Origin: Anaerolineaceae bacterium
GTDB lineage: Bacteria; Chloroflexota; Anaerolineae; Anaerolineales; Anaerolineaceae
Assembly (NCBI GenBank): GCA_011620445.1
Contig: WOZB01000155.1
Location: 1 to 8,605, forward strand
Reading direction: 5' to 3'
DNA: 8,605 bases
A model generated the notes under the pieces. It made no database searches and was not told the DNA's origin. It saw nothing but the letters and a program-made list of their open reading frames with translations. Below, one piece after another: positions 1 through 6,577 of this stretch (its first letter is position 1; the number at the start of each line of letters is the position of its first letter). The position numbers were made by a program, and so were the translations under genes.

Positions 1-221
1 CTTATAAGTACACCAACATCTATCGCGGCATCGATGTGCTCATCATCAACAAGAACGACTTGCTGCCTTATCTGGAATTCCGTATGGAGTATTTCAAACA
101 AGGCGTAGCTGCCCTCAACCCGGGTGTGATTTGTTTTGAACTCTCCTCCAAAACCGGGGAAGGTTTTGACACCTGGATGGCGTGGCTGTCGGCTGAAGTC
201 GCCAAAGCCAAAGCCGTTTGA
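1..221 (+). CDS. hypB: HypB, hydrogenase nickel-incorporation GTPase (3' end only)
   Basis: Seventy-two C-terminal residues are visible in the frame beginning at base 3, ending at TGA 219-221; the start lies before the window. HypB is a cytosolic SIMIBI-class GTPase that, with HypA, inserts nickel into the large subunit of [NiFe]-hydrogenase. The fragment carries the guanine-specificity motif NKND (G4, fragment residues 16-19) followed by DLLPY, a HypB hallmark. Near the end is SSKTGEGFD, the G5-like SAKTGEG segment. The P-loop and N-terminal metal-binding region are not in view, so it cannot be said whether a His-rich nickel-storage stretch exists. The segment before G4 reads KYTNIYRGID, somewhat off the usual KYP-MF-AD pattern. 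The ureG/hypB superfamily is the main alternative, but the four following hyp genes make hypB nearly certain. Its stop codon overlaps the hypF start. Confidence 0.93.
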   Translation, partial: YKYTNIYRGIDVLIINKNDLLPYLEFRMEYFKQGVAALNPGVICFELSSKTGEGFDTWMAWLSAEVAKAKAV

Positions 222-2524
222 GCGAGGAATTCATCAATAAGCACATAAAAGTGACTGGAATTGTACAAGGCGTCGGCTTTCGCCCGACTGTTTTTGCTTA
301 TGCGTCCAGGCACAAGCTGGGTGGTTGGGTGCTCAATTCTTCCCAGGGCGTTGAGATTGAAGTTTCAGGGTCTCCAGATGCAGTTAGCGCATTTGTGTGT
401 GAGTTGCGAAGCTCTCCTCCAACGCATGCTGTCATAGAGCATTTTGAAGTCAAGGAACTGCCTGACCATCCTTACCCAAATTTTGAGATCCGGAATAGCA
501 CTGATCAGGAAAATAACTTTGTTCCAGTTCCTTCAGACCTGGCAATTTGTGCAGATTGCGTAAGTGAACTTTTTGACCCTGCTAATCGGCGCTACCGCTA
601 TCCTTTTATCAATTGCACGCATTGCGGCCCGCGCTATTCAATCATCAAAGCCATTCCGTACGACCGGCCCTCCACCACCATGTCTGGTTTTGACCTCTGC
701 CCGGATTGTGCTCGTGAATATCATGACCCTACAGACCGGCGCTTTCATGCCCAACCGATTGCCTGCCCGGTTTGTGGCCCGAAAGTTTGGTTTCAGGATA
801 GTGGAAACGCAGTGGTCGAAGGTGAAGCTGCAATTGCTCGCGCCAGGGAGTTAATCCAGGCTGGCAATATTGTGGCAGTAAAGGGCCTGGGCGGCTTTCA
901 CCTCTTCTGTGATGCTTCCAAACCGGAGGTCATCGAACGTTTGCGCTCCCGCAAACATCGCAATGGGAAGCCCCTTGCGGTGATGGGCTTTAACCTGGTA
1001 AACGTCAACCCTTATATATTGCTCAATGAAGTCGAAATCAAACTGCTTCAGTCACCAGCCGCACCGATCGTGTTAACAGAACCCACGGAACGGGGTAAGG
1101 AAATTCTGTCCTTGATTGCCCCAGACCAATCACGCATAGGCCTGATGCTGGCGTATACGCCCTTGCACCTGTTACTACTCGAACCTGCGCCCGGTTTTCC
1201 CAGCTTACTTGTTGCAACCAGCGGAAACCTATCTGAAGAGCCTATATGCTACACGCAAGAAGAAGCTATTTCAAGGCTTTCATCGATTGCAGATGGTTTT
1301 TTGATGCACGACCGCCCTATTCACCATGCGATTGATGATTCCCTTACCCAGGTGCTGCATTTGGAAAACACCCAGGAATATCCCATTCGCAGGGCACGCG
1401 GCCTGAACACTCTGCCAATCAAAGTTCCAGAAGGCTTGCAAGTTCTAGCAGCGGGTGCGGAACTTAAGAGCACCTTCTGCCTGGCCAGGCAAGGACGAGC
1501 CTTCCTCAGCCACCACCTGGGCGATCTGCAAAATCAGGAAACACTCTCAGCTTACGAGCATGCTGTCGCGCATGACCAATCACTATATCGTATCCAACCC
1601 GAACTTGTAAGCTGCGACATGCATCCGGATTATCTTTCAACCCGATTTGCCCAGGATTTTGCCAATGCCCGCGACCTGCCACTGCTTCGCGTGCAACACC
1701 ACCACGCTCATCTGGCCGCCTGCATCCTGGATAATGCCCTTGACCCTCAGGAGCCTGTCATAGGGCTAACTTTCGATGGCACTGGCTTCGGCAGCGATGG
1801 CAGCATCTGGGGTGGTGAAATTCTAATGGGAAATTGCCGGGGCTTCGAGAGGGCCTTCCACCTGCAGCCTATTCCACAACCTGGCGGAGATTTAGCCGTA
1901 CGCGAACCGGCCCGTATGGCATTGTCATATTTGTTATCAGCGGGTTATTCGTCAGAAGAACTCAGGCCTGAGCTCTCATTATATGAATTCCTGGGGGAAG
2001 AACGCGCCCGAGTTATCACTGCTCAAATTAAGGGAAATCTAAACACCCCGCTCACCAGCAGTATGGGTAGGCTTTTTGATGCTGTTTCTTCCTTGATTGG
2101 CCTTTATCACACGGTCAGTTACGAAGCTCAAGGTGCAGCCGCCCTGGAAAAGCTTGCAGTGTCAGGTGTACAGGATTTCTACAAAATTGATTTTGATGAC
2201 GGTGTGATCAACCAGGTGGCATTATTTCCTCAGATCCTGAAAGATTTGAGGAATGATCTTTCCCCACACTTGATCTCAACCAAATTCCACAATGCCATTG
2301 CCCAGGTTTCACTCACCTGCCTGATTGCCTTGCGGGAGCAGTACAAAATCAACAAGGTGGTAATTTCTGGCGGGGTATGGCAAAATCTATATTTGCTCAA
2401 GTACACCTGGGCACTGCTTAAAGCATCAGGCTTCACGGTTTATACTCACCGAAGGGTGCCTGCCAATGATGCTTGCATTTCTCTCGGCCAAGTGGCTGTA
2501 GCTTTGGCGCAATCAAAGAGGTAA
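218..2524 (+). CDS. hypF: HypF, carbamoyltransferase of hydrogenase maturation
   Basis: Full-length HypF (768 aa, normal for the family). It converts carbamoyl phosphate and ATP to carbamoyl-adenylate and passes the carbamoyl group to the C-terminal Cys of HypE, giving the CN ligands of the NiFe site. Domains in order: acylphosphatase-like (about 8-95, QGVGFRP with Arg22, and Asn40); two zinc fingers with C-x2-C-x18-C-x2-C spacing (Cys111/114/133/136 and Cys161/164/183/186); YrdC-like (about 203-390, with KHRNGKPLAVM and TSGNLSEEPI); Kae1-like (about 405-768, with HHHAH 494-498, FDGTGFGSDGSIWGGE from 519, SSMGRLFDAV, SGGVWQN 717-723, and RRVPAND 745-751). After Asp751 the residues are Ala-Cys where Gly-Gly is common. 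The TTG start at 218 overlaps the hypB stop (TTGA) and has no clear Shine-Dalgarno, so translational coupling is inferred. The alternative GTG at 251 would cut into the first beta strand of the acylphosphatase domain. Confidence 0.97.
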   Translation: MSEEFINKHIKVTGIVQGVGFRPTVFAYASRHKLGGWVLNSSQGVEIEVSGSPDAVSAFVCELRSSPPTHAVIEHFEVKELPDHPYPNFEIRNSTDQENNFVPVPSDLAICADCVSELFDPANRRYRYPFINCTHCGPRYSIIKAIPYDRPSTTMSGFDLCPDCAREYHDPTDRRFHAQPIACPVCGPKVWFQDSGNAVVEGEAAIARARELIQAGNIVAVKGLGGFHLFCDASKPEVIERLRSRKHRNGKPLAVMGFNLVNVNPYILLNEVEIKLLQSPAAPIVLTEPTERGKEILSLIAPDQSRIGLMLAYTPLHLLLLEPAPGFPSLLVATSGNLSEEPICYTQEEAISRLSSIADGFLMHDRPIHHAIDDSLTQVLHLENTQEYPIRRARGLNTLPIKVPEGLQVLAAGAELKSTFCLARQGRAFLSHHLGDLQNQETLSAYEHAVAHDQSLYRIQPELVSCDMHPDYLSTRFAQDFANARDLPLLRVQHHHAHLAACILDNALDPQEPVIGLTFDGTGFGSDGSIWGGEILMGNCRGFERAFHLQPIPQPGGDLAVREPARMALSYLLSAGYSSEELRPELSLYEFLGEERARVITAQIKGNLNTPLTSSMGRLFDAVSSLIGLYHTVSYEAQGAAALEKLAVSGVQDFYKIDFDDGVINQVALFPQILKDLRNDLSPHLISTKFHNAIAQVSLTCLIALREQYKINKVVISGGVWQNLYLLKYTWALLKASGFTVYTHRRVPANDACISLGQVAVALAQSKR
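2516..2521 (+). promoter_or_regulatory. Ribosome binding site of hypC
   Basis: AAGAGG lies 5 nt before the ATG at 2527 and overlaps the last hypF codons. It supports the start that gives MCLGIP rather than the in-frame codon further upstream at 2473. Confidence 0.7.
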
Positions 2525-2526
2525 TT

Positions 2527-2784
2527 ATGTGCCTTGGTATTCCAGGAAAAATCATCGAAATTTACAATTTTGAAGGCACCCCCATGTGCAAGGTGGATTT
2601 GGGCGGTGCGCAGCAGGAAGTCTGTATTGCCGCCACCCCCGAAGCCAAATTGGGTGATTACGTATTGGTGCATGCAGGTTTTGCTTTGAATATCCTAACC
2701 GACGAGGAAGCTCAAGCCACCCTTGATCTGCTCAGGCAGATTGAAGATTTTAACGCCGCCCATCCGGAGTTATCGCGTGACTAG
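2527..2784 (+). CDS. hypC: HypC, hydrogenase maturation chaperone
   Basis: HypC/HybG-family chaperone of 85 aa, typical length. With HypD it forms the complex on which the Fe(CN)2CO unit is assembled, then delivers it to the hydrogenase large-subunit precursor. The start is fixed by the invariant N-terminus MCLGIPGK: Cys2, exposed after Met removal, is the essential iron and HypD contact residue. The family core GDYVLVHAGFA is at residues 43-53, with His49. The C-terminal helix (about 57-80) is acidic and Ala/Leu-rich. Cys21 and Cys33 are extra cysteines with no assigned role. hypC starts 2 nt after the hypF TAA and its last 8 nt overlap hypD, so the three are almost certainly co-translated. 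Only one hypC-like gene is visible, so hydrogenase specificity cannot be judged. Confidence 0.97.
   Translation: MCLGIPGKIIEIYNFEGTPMCKVDLGGAQQEVCIAATPEAKLGDYVLVHAGFALNILTDEEAQATLDLLRQIEDFNAAHPELSRD
2766..2769 (+). promoter_or_regulatory. Ribosome binding site of hypD (inside hypC)
   Basis: GGAG, 7 nt before the GTG at 2777, lies within the last hypC codons. It decides the hypD start in favour of GTG 2777 over the in-frame ATG at 2723, which would overlap hypC by about 60 nt. Confidence 0.7.
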
Positions 2785-3871
2785 CTCAATCCCGGTCGAC
2801 CACCGTAGCCCGGCTCTCACATTGAAATTGGCTGAGCAGATTAATGCCGTCATCACCCGGCCATGGAACATCATGGAAATTTGCGGTGGTCAAACGCACG
2901 CCATTCTGCAATATGGCTTGGACCAACTGCTCCCTGAACAAATTCGCCTGATTCACGGCCCAGGCTGCCCAGTCTGTGTTACTTCCCTTGAAGCCATAGA
3001 AAACGCCTTAACGCTTGCTGGCGATCCTCGGGTCATTCTCACTTCCTTCGGGGATATGCTGCGCGTACCTGGTGCCAGCACCGACTTGCTCACGGCGCGC
3101 TCGCACGGGGCAGATGTAAGAGTGGTCTATTCACCGCTCGAAGCCGTCAAAATTGCCCAGGTAAATCCTCAAAAGCAAGTGGTCTTTTTTGCCATCGGGT
3201 TCGAGACCACGGTGCCAGCCATCGCAGCCTCCATCCAACACGCCCACCGCAACCATATTAATAACTTTTCCATATTGCCTGCCAATGTTCTGGTTCCTCC
3301 TGCGATGGAAGTCATCCTGGGTAGCGAAGCGCTCGTGGTGAATGCCTTTCTGGCTGCTGGCCATGTTTGTGCGGTGATGGGTTTTCACGAGTACCTGCCA
3401 ATCGCAGAAAGGCACCGCTGTCCAATTATTGTTACCGGCTTTGAACCAGTGGACTTGATGACCGGCATTCTGATGGCTTTGCGGCAGCTGGAAGAAGGCC
3501 GAACTGAGGTCGAAAACGCATACAGCCGGGCGGTCAGTTTGGAAGGTAATTTATCAGCTCAAGCGTTGATTAAAGAGGTTTTTGAACCCGTTGACCGCAA
3601 GTGGCGCGGTATCGGCCTCATTCCACAATCTGGCCTGGGTTTGAAGGACAAGTACAAAGCTTATGATGCGGTTAGCCGCTTTGGGCTAGCCCCGACCCCA
3701 ATTCCGGAATCTCCACTTTGCCTTGCAGGAAAGGTTCTGCAAGGTCTGATAGATCCTCTGGAATGTCCCGCCTTCGCAAAGGACTGTTCCCCAACCAGTC
3801 CGCTTGGGGCTCCGATGGTTTCCGCGGAAGGTGCTTGCAATGCGTATTTCCGTTACCAAAAGGGGAATTAA
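2777..3871 (+). CDS. hypD: HypD, Fe-S protein assembling the Fe(CN)2CO unit
   Basis: HypD (364 aa, usual size) is the [4Fe-4S] scaffold that with HypC holds the iron while HypE supplies cyanide ligands. Conserved pieces in order: NIMEICGGQTHAI (Cys36), HGPGCPVCVT (Cys64, Cys67; the CxxC redox pair), TSFGDMLRVPG (89-99), FAIGFETT (138-145), MGFHEYLPIA (201-210), GFEPVDLMTGI (221-231), and a C-terminal cluster region with Cys315, Cys330, Cys337 and Cys354 in SAEGAC. In many homologues PLGACMVS carries a further Cys; here the segment is PLGAPMVS, so that position is Pro346. Four C-terminal cysteines remain, enough for a [4Fe-4S] cluster in principle. The GTG start at 2777 overlaps hypC by 8 nt and is preceded by GGAG. 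The stop overlaps the hypE ATG by one base (TAATG). Confidence 0.97.
   Translation: MTSSIPVDHRSPALTLKLAEQINAVITRPWNIMEICGGQTHAILQYGLDQLLPEQIRLIHGPGCPVCVTSLEAIENALTLAGDPRVILTSFGDMLRVPGASTDLLTARSHGADVRVVYSPLEAVKIAQVNPQKQVVFFAIGFETTVPAIAASIQHAHRNHINNFSILPANVLVPPAMEVILGSEALVVNAFLAAGHVCAVMGFHEYLPIAERHRCPIIVTGFEPVDLMTGILMALRQLEEGRTEVENAYSRAVSLEGNLSAQALIKEVFEPVDRKWRGIGLIPQSGLGLKDKYKAYDAVSRFGLAPTPIPESPLCLAGKVLQGLIDPLECPAFAKDCSPTSPLGAPMVSAEGACNAYFRYQKGN
3861..3865 (+). promoter_or_regulatory. Ribosome binding site of hypE (inside hypD)
   Basis: AGGGG ends 5 nt before the ATG at 3871 and lies in the last hypD codons. It supports this start over the in-frame ATG at 3718, whose extra 51 residues only read through hypD in another frame. 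Confidence 0.7.
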
Positions 3872-4935
3872 TGGACGATATTTCGCAAAAATTAGAGGCT
3901 TTCAACTGCCCGGTGCCACTTTCTCAGCATGAAGCCATCCTGCTCGGCCACGGCAGTGGCGGAACGTTGACCCATGAGCTGATTAAGTGTTTGTTTCAGA
4001 AGCACCTTGGCAACGAATATTTGAATGCTGGTAACGATGCTGCGGTTCTCCCTTCCAGCAATGGAGAGAAATTAGTCATCTCCACTGATGCACACATCGT
4101 CAGCCCACTTTTCTTCCCCGGTGGGGATATCGGCCGTTTGGCTGTTTGTGGAACAGTCAATGACGTGGCTATGATGGGTGCCCGGGTGGAGGCTCTAACC
4201 GCCAGCTTTATCATCGAAGAAGGGCTGCCCATCAGCGATCTAGAGAGAATAGTGGTTTCCATGGAGAAAGCCTGCCGTGAAGCTAATGTGAAAATTGTGG
4301 CCGGGGATACCAAGGTCACGGCGCACGGCGATTGTGACGGACTATTCATCAGCACGTCCGGGTTTGGTTGGCTGCCTTCAGGACGGCAGATTGCTGGAGA
4401 TCTGGCACAGCCAGGAGACGCAGTTATCGTTTCAGGTCCCTTGGGTAACCATGGAGTGGCGATTGTCCAGGCTAGAGGCGATTTGGGCTTTACAAGCAGC
4501 GTGCAATCTGATGTTGCCCCGCTGAACGGTATGATTGCAACTCTACTTGAGAGCATTCCAGATGTACACGTACTGCGTGACCCAACACGCGGAGGCCTGG
4601 CCACCACCCTGGTAGAGATCGCCAGGCAGTCAGGTGTTTCCATCGAGTTGGAAGAGAATAAACTTCCGATTGATCAAGCTGTGCGAGCGGTCTGCGATAT
4701 GCTGGGTCTGGATCCCCTCTACATGGCCAACGAGGGAAAACTCGTCCTTATTCTTCCCGAAGCTTCAGCCCAAAAAGCACTTGGGGTTCTCCGGGCACAT
4801 CAGTATGGTCAGAAAGCTGCCCTGATTGGTAAGGTTCACGAGAAATCCAGCGGCAAGGTGTGGCTGCGGACCACGCTTGGGACAACACGGGTTCTGGATA
4901 TGCTAACGTCAGAAATGCTGCCTAGGATATGTTGA
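3871..4935 (+). CDS. hypE: HypE, carbamoyl dehydratase (thiocyanate carrier)
   Basis: HypE (354 aa, usual length) belongs to the PurM/SelD/ThiL ATP-binding superfamily. It accepts a carbamoyl group from HypF on its C-terminal cysteine, dehydrates it with ATP to a thiocyanate, and donates cyanide to iron on HypC-HypD. The diagnostic feature is the very C-terminus MLPRIC, with Cys354 as the last residue before TGA 4933-4935. Other family marks: GHGSGG (26-31), NAGNDAAVL (52-60), STDAHIVSPLFFPGGDIG (71-88), CGTVNDVAMMGA (93-104), KIVAGDTKV (141-149), VSGPLGNHG (187-195), DPTRGGLATTL (237-247), and NEGKLV (287-292). All the expected ATP and metal-binding acidic positions appear intact. It is the last hyp gene; no hairpin terminator follows directly, so read-through into the next genes is possible. 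A second HypE-like paralogue cannot be excluded elsewhere. Confidence 0.98.
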   Translation: MDDISQKLEAFNCPVPLSQHEAILLGHGSGGTLTHELIKCLFQKHLGNEYLNAGNDAAVLPSSNGEKLVISTDAHIVSPLFFPGGDIGRLAVCGTVNDVAMMGARVEALTASFIIEEGLPISDLERIVVSMEKACREANVKIVAGDTKVTAHGDCDGLFISTSGFGWLPSGRQIAGDLAQPGDAVIVSGPLGNHGVAIVQARGDLGFTSSVQSDVAPLNGMIATLLESIPDVHVLRDPTRGGLATTLVEIARQSGVSIELEENKLPIDQAVRAVCDMLGLDPLYMANEGKLVLILPEASAQKALGVLRAHQYGQKAALIGKVHEKSSGKVWLRTTLGTTRVLDMLTSEMLPRIC

Positions 4936-4941
4936 ACAGAA

Positions 4942-4984
4942 GGATTTGACAAGAAGGATTTGAGGGATTTGATGAAAGATTTGA
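4942..4984 (+). repeat. Four short degenerate GGATTTGA repeats
   Basis: GGATTTGA occurs exactly at 4942-4949, 4956-4963 and 4965-4972, with a one-mismatch copy (AGATTTGA) at 4977-4984. The first two copies lie in a 12-nt identical block (4938-4949 and 4952-4963, period 14). The start-to-start spacing is 14, 9 and 12, so this is not a regular tandem array. The repeats fill the gap just after hypE and end 4 nt before the -35 box of the next promoter. They could be slippage-derived simple sequence or binding sites for a regulator; nothing in the window decides between these. Confidence 0.75.
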
Positions 4985-4988
4985 TTTC

Positions 4989-5016
4989 TTGACAGGCTTC
5001 CCCCGTCCGTTATACT
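4989..5016 (+). promoter_or_regulatory. Sigma70-like promoter of the methyltransferase-deacetylase pair
   Basis: A perfect TTGACA (-35, 4989-4994) and TATACT (-10, 5011-5016; one mismatch to TATAAT) are separated by 16 nt. Transcription would start near 5022-5024. That leaves a leader of about 14 nt, with the AAGGAG ribosome site almost at the 5' end of the RNA. It is the only strong housekeeping-type promoter in an intergenic region here and implies expression independent of the hyp genes. Confidence 0.72.
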
Positions 5017-5025
5017 TGCTTTGTT

Positions 5026-5031
5026 AAGGAG
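5026..5031 (+). promoter_or_regulatory. Ribosome binding site of the methyltransferase gene
   Basis: AAGGAG, 5 nt before the ATG at 5037, is the best Shine-Dalgarno in the window and fixes the start. Confidence 0.8.
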
Positions 5032-5036
5032 CGTAA

Positions 5037-5837
5037 ATGAAAATTGACTTTAAAGAAACCAATACTGACCTCCAAAACCGGATTAACATCCACAACCAGT
5101 TTGGCGAAAAAGATATCGACGCCTGGATGCTGGAAACCCTTCATCTAAAGCCTGGGTTGAAAATCCTGGATCTGGCTTGCGGTGCCGGCAAACAATGCAC
5201 CTCTCTCGATAAGGAGCTCAATGGAAATTGCGAGATTCTGGGTACGGATATTTCCGAAACCTTGCTTGCACAAGCCCGCGAGGTCAGTAAAAGCGCTGCC
5301 AGCCCAATCGAATATCGTTGGATGGACTTCAACCAACCATTCGACCTCCCTTCCGACAGCTTTGACCTGGTTTCCTGCTGCTTCGCCATTTACTACGCGC
5401 AAGACATCCCCTTCACCCTCGCAGAGATCCATCGCGTGCTCAAACCCGGCGGTCGTTTCTTTACGACCGGCCCTATGCCAAGTAACAAGCAGGTCTTTTA
5501 TGAAATTATCAGGGAGGCTACAGGAAAGCCGATCCCGCCGATGCCTGGTTCCTCCCGTTATGCATCTCAAATCTATGGCACTATGCAATCACTATTCCAA
5601 AGTACCCAGCAGCACATTTTCGAAAATCCGCTGCGCTTCACCAACGTTGAACCCTACATGATCTATACCCGGGCTTCCATGTCTGAAGACCGAAAACTTT
5701 GGAACTCGCTCTTTGACACGCATGCTGAATTTGAAAAATTAATGAACAAAATCCAAAAAGTGGCTGAAAAACGCATTCAAAAAGATGGTCAAATTGTGAT
5801 GACCAAGGTAGTCGGTGGCTTTATTGCTACCAAGTGA
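5037..5837 (+). CDS. Class I SAM-dependent methyltransferase, substrate unknown
   Basis: A 266-aa soluble protein of the Methyltransf_11/UbiE-like type, which transfers a methyl group from S-adenosylmethionine. Motif I, the SAM-binding glycine loop, is LDLACGAGKQ (44-53). The acidic end of strand 2 is GTDIS (69-73). An acidic DFNQPFDLPSDSFDLV segment (97-112) covers motifs II-III, and EIHRVLKPGGRFFTTGP (130-146) is the usual post-strand-5 segment. After the core are roughly 115 residues: a loop with PIPPMPGSSRYASQIYG, two predicted helices, and a closing beta hairpin GQIVMTKVVGGFIATK. No signal peptide or membrane segment is seen. The insert after motif post-III probably forms the substrate lid, but the sequence does not reveal the substrate. 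The gene has its own promoter and lies 7 nt upstream of a PIG-L deacetylase, so both probably act on one small molecule or glycan. Family call sure, function unknown. Confidence 0.9.
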   Translation: MKIDFKETNTDLQNRINIHNQFGEKDIDAWMLETLHLKPGLKILDLACGAGKQCTSLDKELNGNCEILGTDISETLLAQAREVSKSAASPIEYRWMDFNQPFDLPSDSFDLVSCCFAIYYAQDIPFTLAEIHRVLKPGGRFFTTGPMPSNKQVFYEIIREATGKPIPPMPGSSRYASQIYGTMQSLFQSTQQHIFENPLRFTNVEPYMIYTRASMSEDRKLWNSLFDTHAEFEKLMNKIQKVAEKRIQKDGQIVMTKVVGGFIATK

Positions 5838-5844
5838 GCAATTT

Positions 5845-6498
5845 ATGAATATGACATTCTTTGGAAAATCACTTCTCTTTCTGGGGGCCCATCCCGATGA
5901 CATCGAACTTGGTTGCGGTGCCTTGATTGCCGAAATTGCTGGCACGACAAACATGCATTGCTACACTTTTTCGGATAACCAGCAGAATCCGGAACTGAAA
6001 GATTTGGTGGCAGAATACGCAGCCAGCATGCACACATTGGGCTTGAAAGATGGCCAGTTTGAGTTGGGTTCTTTCCAAACCCGGCGCTTCCCCGAACACC
6101 GACAGGAAGTACTTGAGCAGATGTTAGCTTTGCGCAATCGATACCAGCCCCAAATTATTTTTGTGCATACCGCCAAGGATGTTCACCAGGATCATGTTAC
6201 CCTTACCCAGGAAGCCATTCGGGCCTTCAGGGGCACGACCGTACTGGGATATGATGTTTTGCGTTCGAGCTACGGTTTCTTCCCTGACTTTTTAGTTGAA
6301 GTAAGTGAGCAAGCCGTCGATAAAAAGCTGCAAGCTCTCTCATGCTATCAGACCTATGCTAACAAGTATTATTTCAGTTCGGAAGTATTACGGGCAACAG
6401 CCATCCGGCACGGTGCATTGGCTGAAAGACCATTGGCTGAGGCCTTTGATATTATCCGTATGGTTGGAGAGTTTTCATCCAGTAACTTCAAACATTGA
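5845..6498 (+). CDS. PIG-L/LmbE-family zinc-dependent N-deacetylase
   Basis: A 217-aa protein of the PIG-L (GlcNAc-PI de-N-acetylase, MshB/BshB-like) family. Members remove an acetyl group from N-acetyl-glucosamine-type substrates using a zinc ion. Seen directly: a hydrophobic strand then AHPDDIELGCGA (15-26), where His16 and Asp19 are expected zinc ligands and Asp18 the general base. The second motif HTAKDVHQDH (108-117) has His114 and His117, the latter the likely third ligand by the MshB pattern. The C-terminal part has CYQTYANKYY and AEAFDIIRMV, as in sugar-modifying members. No signal peptide is present, so it is probably cytosolic. ATG 5845 is chosen over ATG 5851 and the in-frame GTG/TTG codons further up because AAGTGAG (5832-5838) sits 6 nt before it. 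The substrate is not known; thiol biosynthesis (mycothiol, bacillithiol) or surface-sugar modification are options, but no partner genes for either are in view. Confidence 0.9.
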   Translation: MNMTFFGKSLLFLGAHPDDIELGCGALIAEIAGTTNMHCYTFSDNQQNPELKDLVAEYAASMHTLGLKDGQFELGSFQTRRFPEHRQEVLEQMLALRNRYQPQIIFVHTAKDVHQDHVTLTQEAIRAFRGTTVLGYDVLRSSYGFFPDFLVEVSEQAVDKKLQALSCYQTYANKYYFSSEVLRATAIRHGALAERPLAEAFDIIRMVGEFSSSNFKH

Positions 6499-6529
6499 AC
6501 GCACTCCGAATTTCGGTCACAAAGCCAGC

Positions 6530-6557
6530 AAAAAACAGGCGTTTGCCTGTTTTTTTT
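6530..6557. terminator. Bidirectional intrinsic terminator
   Basis: A perfect inverted repeat with arms AAAAACAGGC (6531-6540) and GCCTGTTTTT (6545-6554) encloses a 4-nt GTTT loop. Eight T follow on the plus strand (6550-6557), and six A on the left side (6530-6535) give a U-run on the minus strand. It lies 32 nt after the deacetylase stop and 21 nt after the stop of the minus-strand small gene, so it can end both converging units. Confidence 0.92.
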
Positions 6558-6577
6558 ATTTCTTATTTCTCTGACGA

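Noticed and set aside
149..168. Inverted repeat CAAAACC/GGTTTTG with a 6-nt loop
   Set aside because: It lies within hypB coding the conserved SSKTGEGF segment and has no T-run; best explained by codon content.
2473..2526. Upstream extension of hypC in the same frame
   Set aside because: HypC must begin MCLGIP with Cys at position 2; the ATG at 2527 has a good ribosome site.
3996..4643. 215-codon open frame on the minus strand opposite hypE
   Set aside because: The plus strand has a complete HypE with all motifs; the antisense product is Pro/Ser/Thr-rich without recognisable domains, typical of a shadow frame.
4936..5036. CRISPR array or regulatory RNA in the repeat-containing gap
   Set aside because: Repeats are only 8-12 nt with irregular 1-6 nt spacing, and no stable fold is evident in 101 nt.
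5145..5588. 147-codon minus-strand frame inside the methyltransferase gene
   Set aside because: It lies opposite the SAM-binding core of a clear methyltransferase and shows no motif or ribosome site.
5815..5844. Longer N-terminus for the PIG-L deacetylase starting inside the methyltransferase gene
   Set aside because: The extra ten residues precede the normal first strand of the fold and have no ribosome site; ATG 5845 fits better.
6506..6516. Small palindrome CCGAA-T-TTCGG after the deacetylase stop
   Set aside because: Only 5-bp arms, located downstream of a gene and before a terminator with no promoter to control; likely chance.
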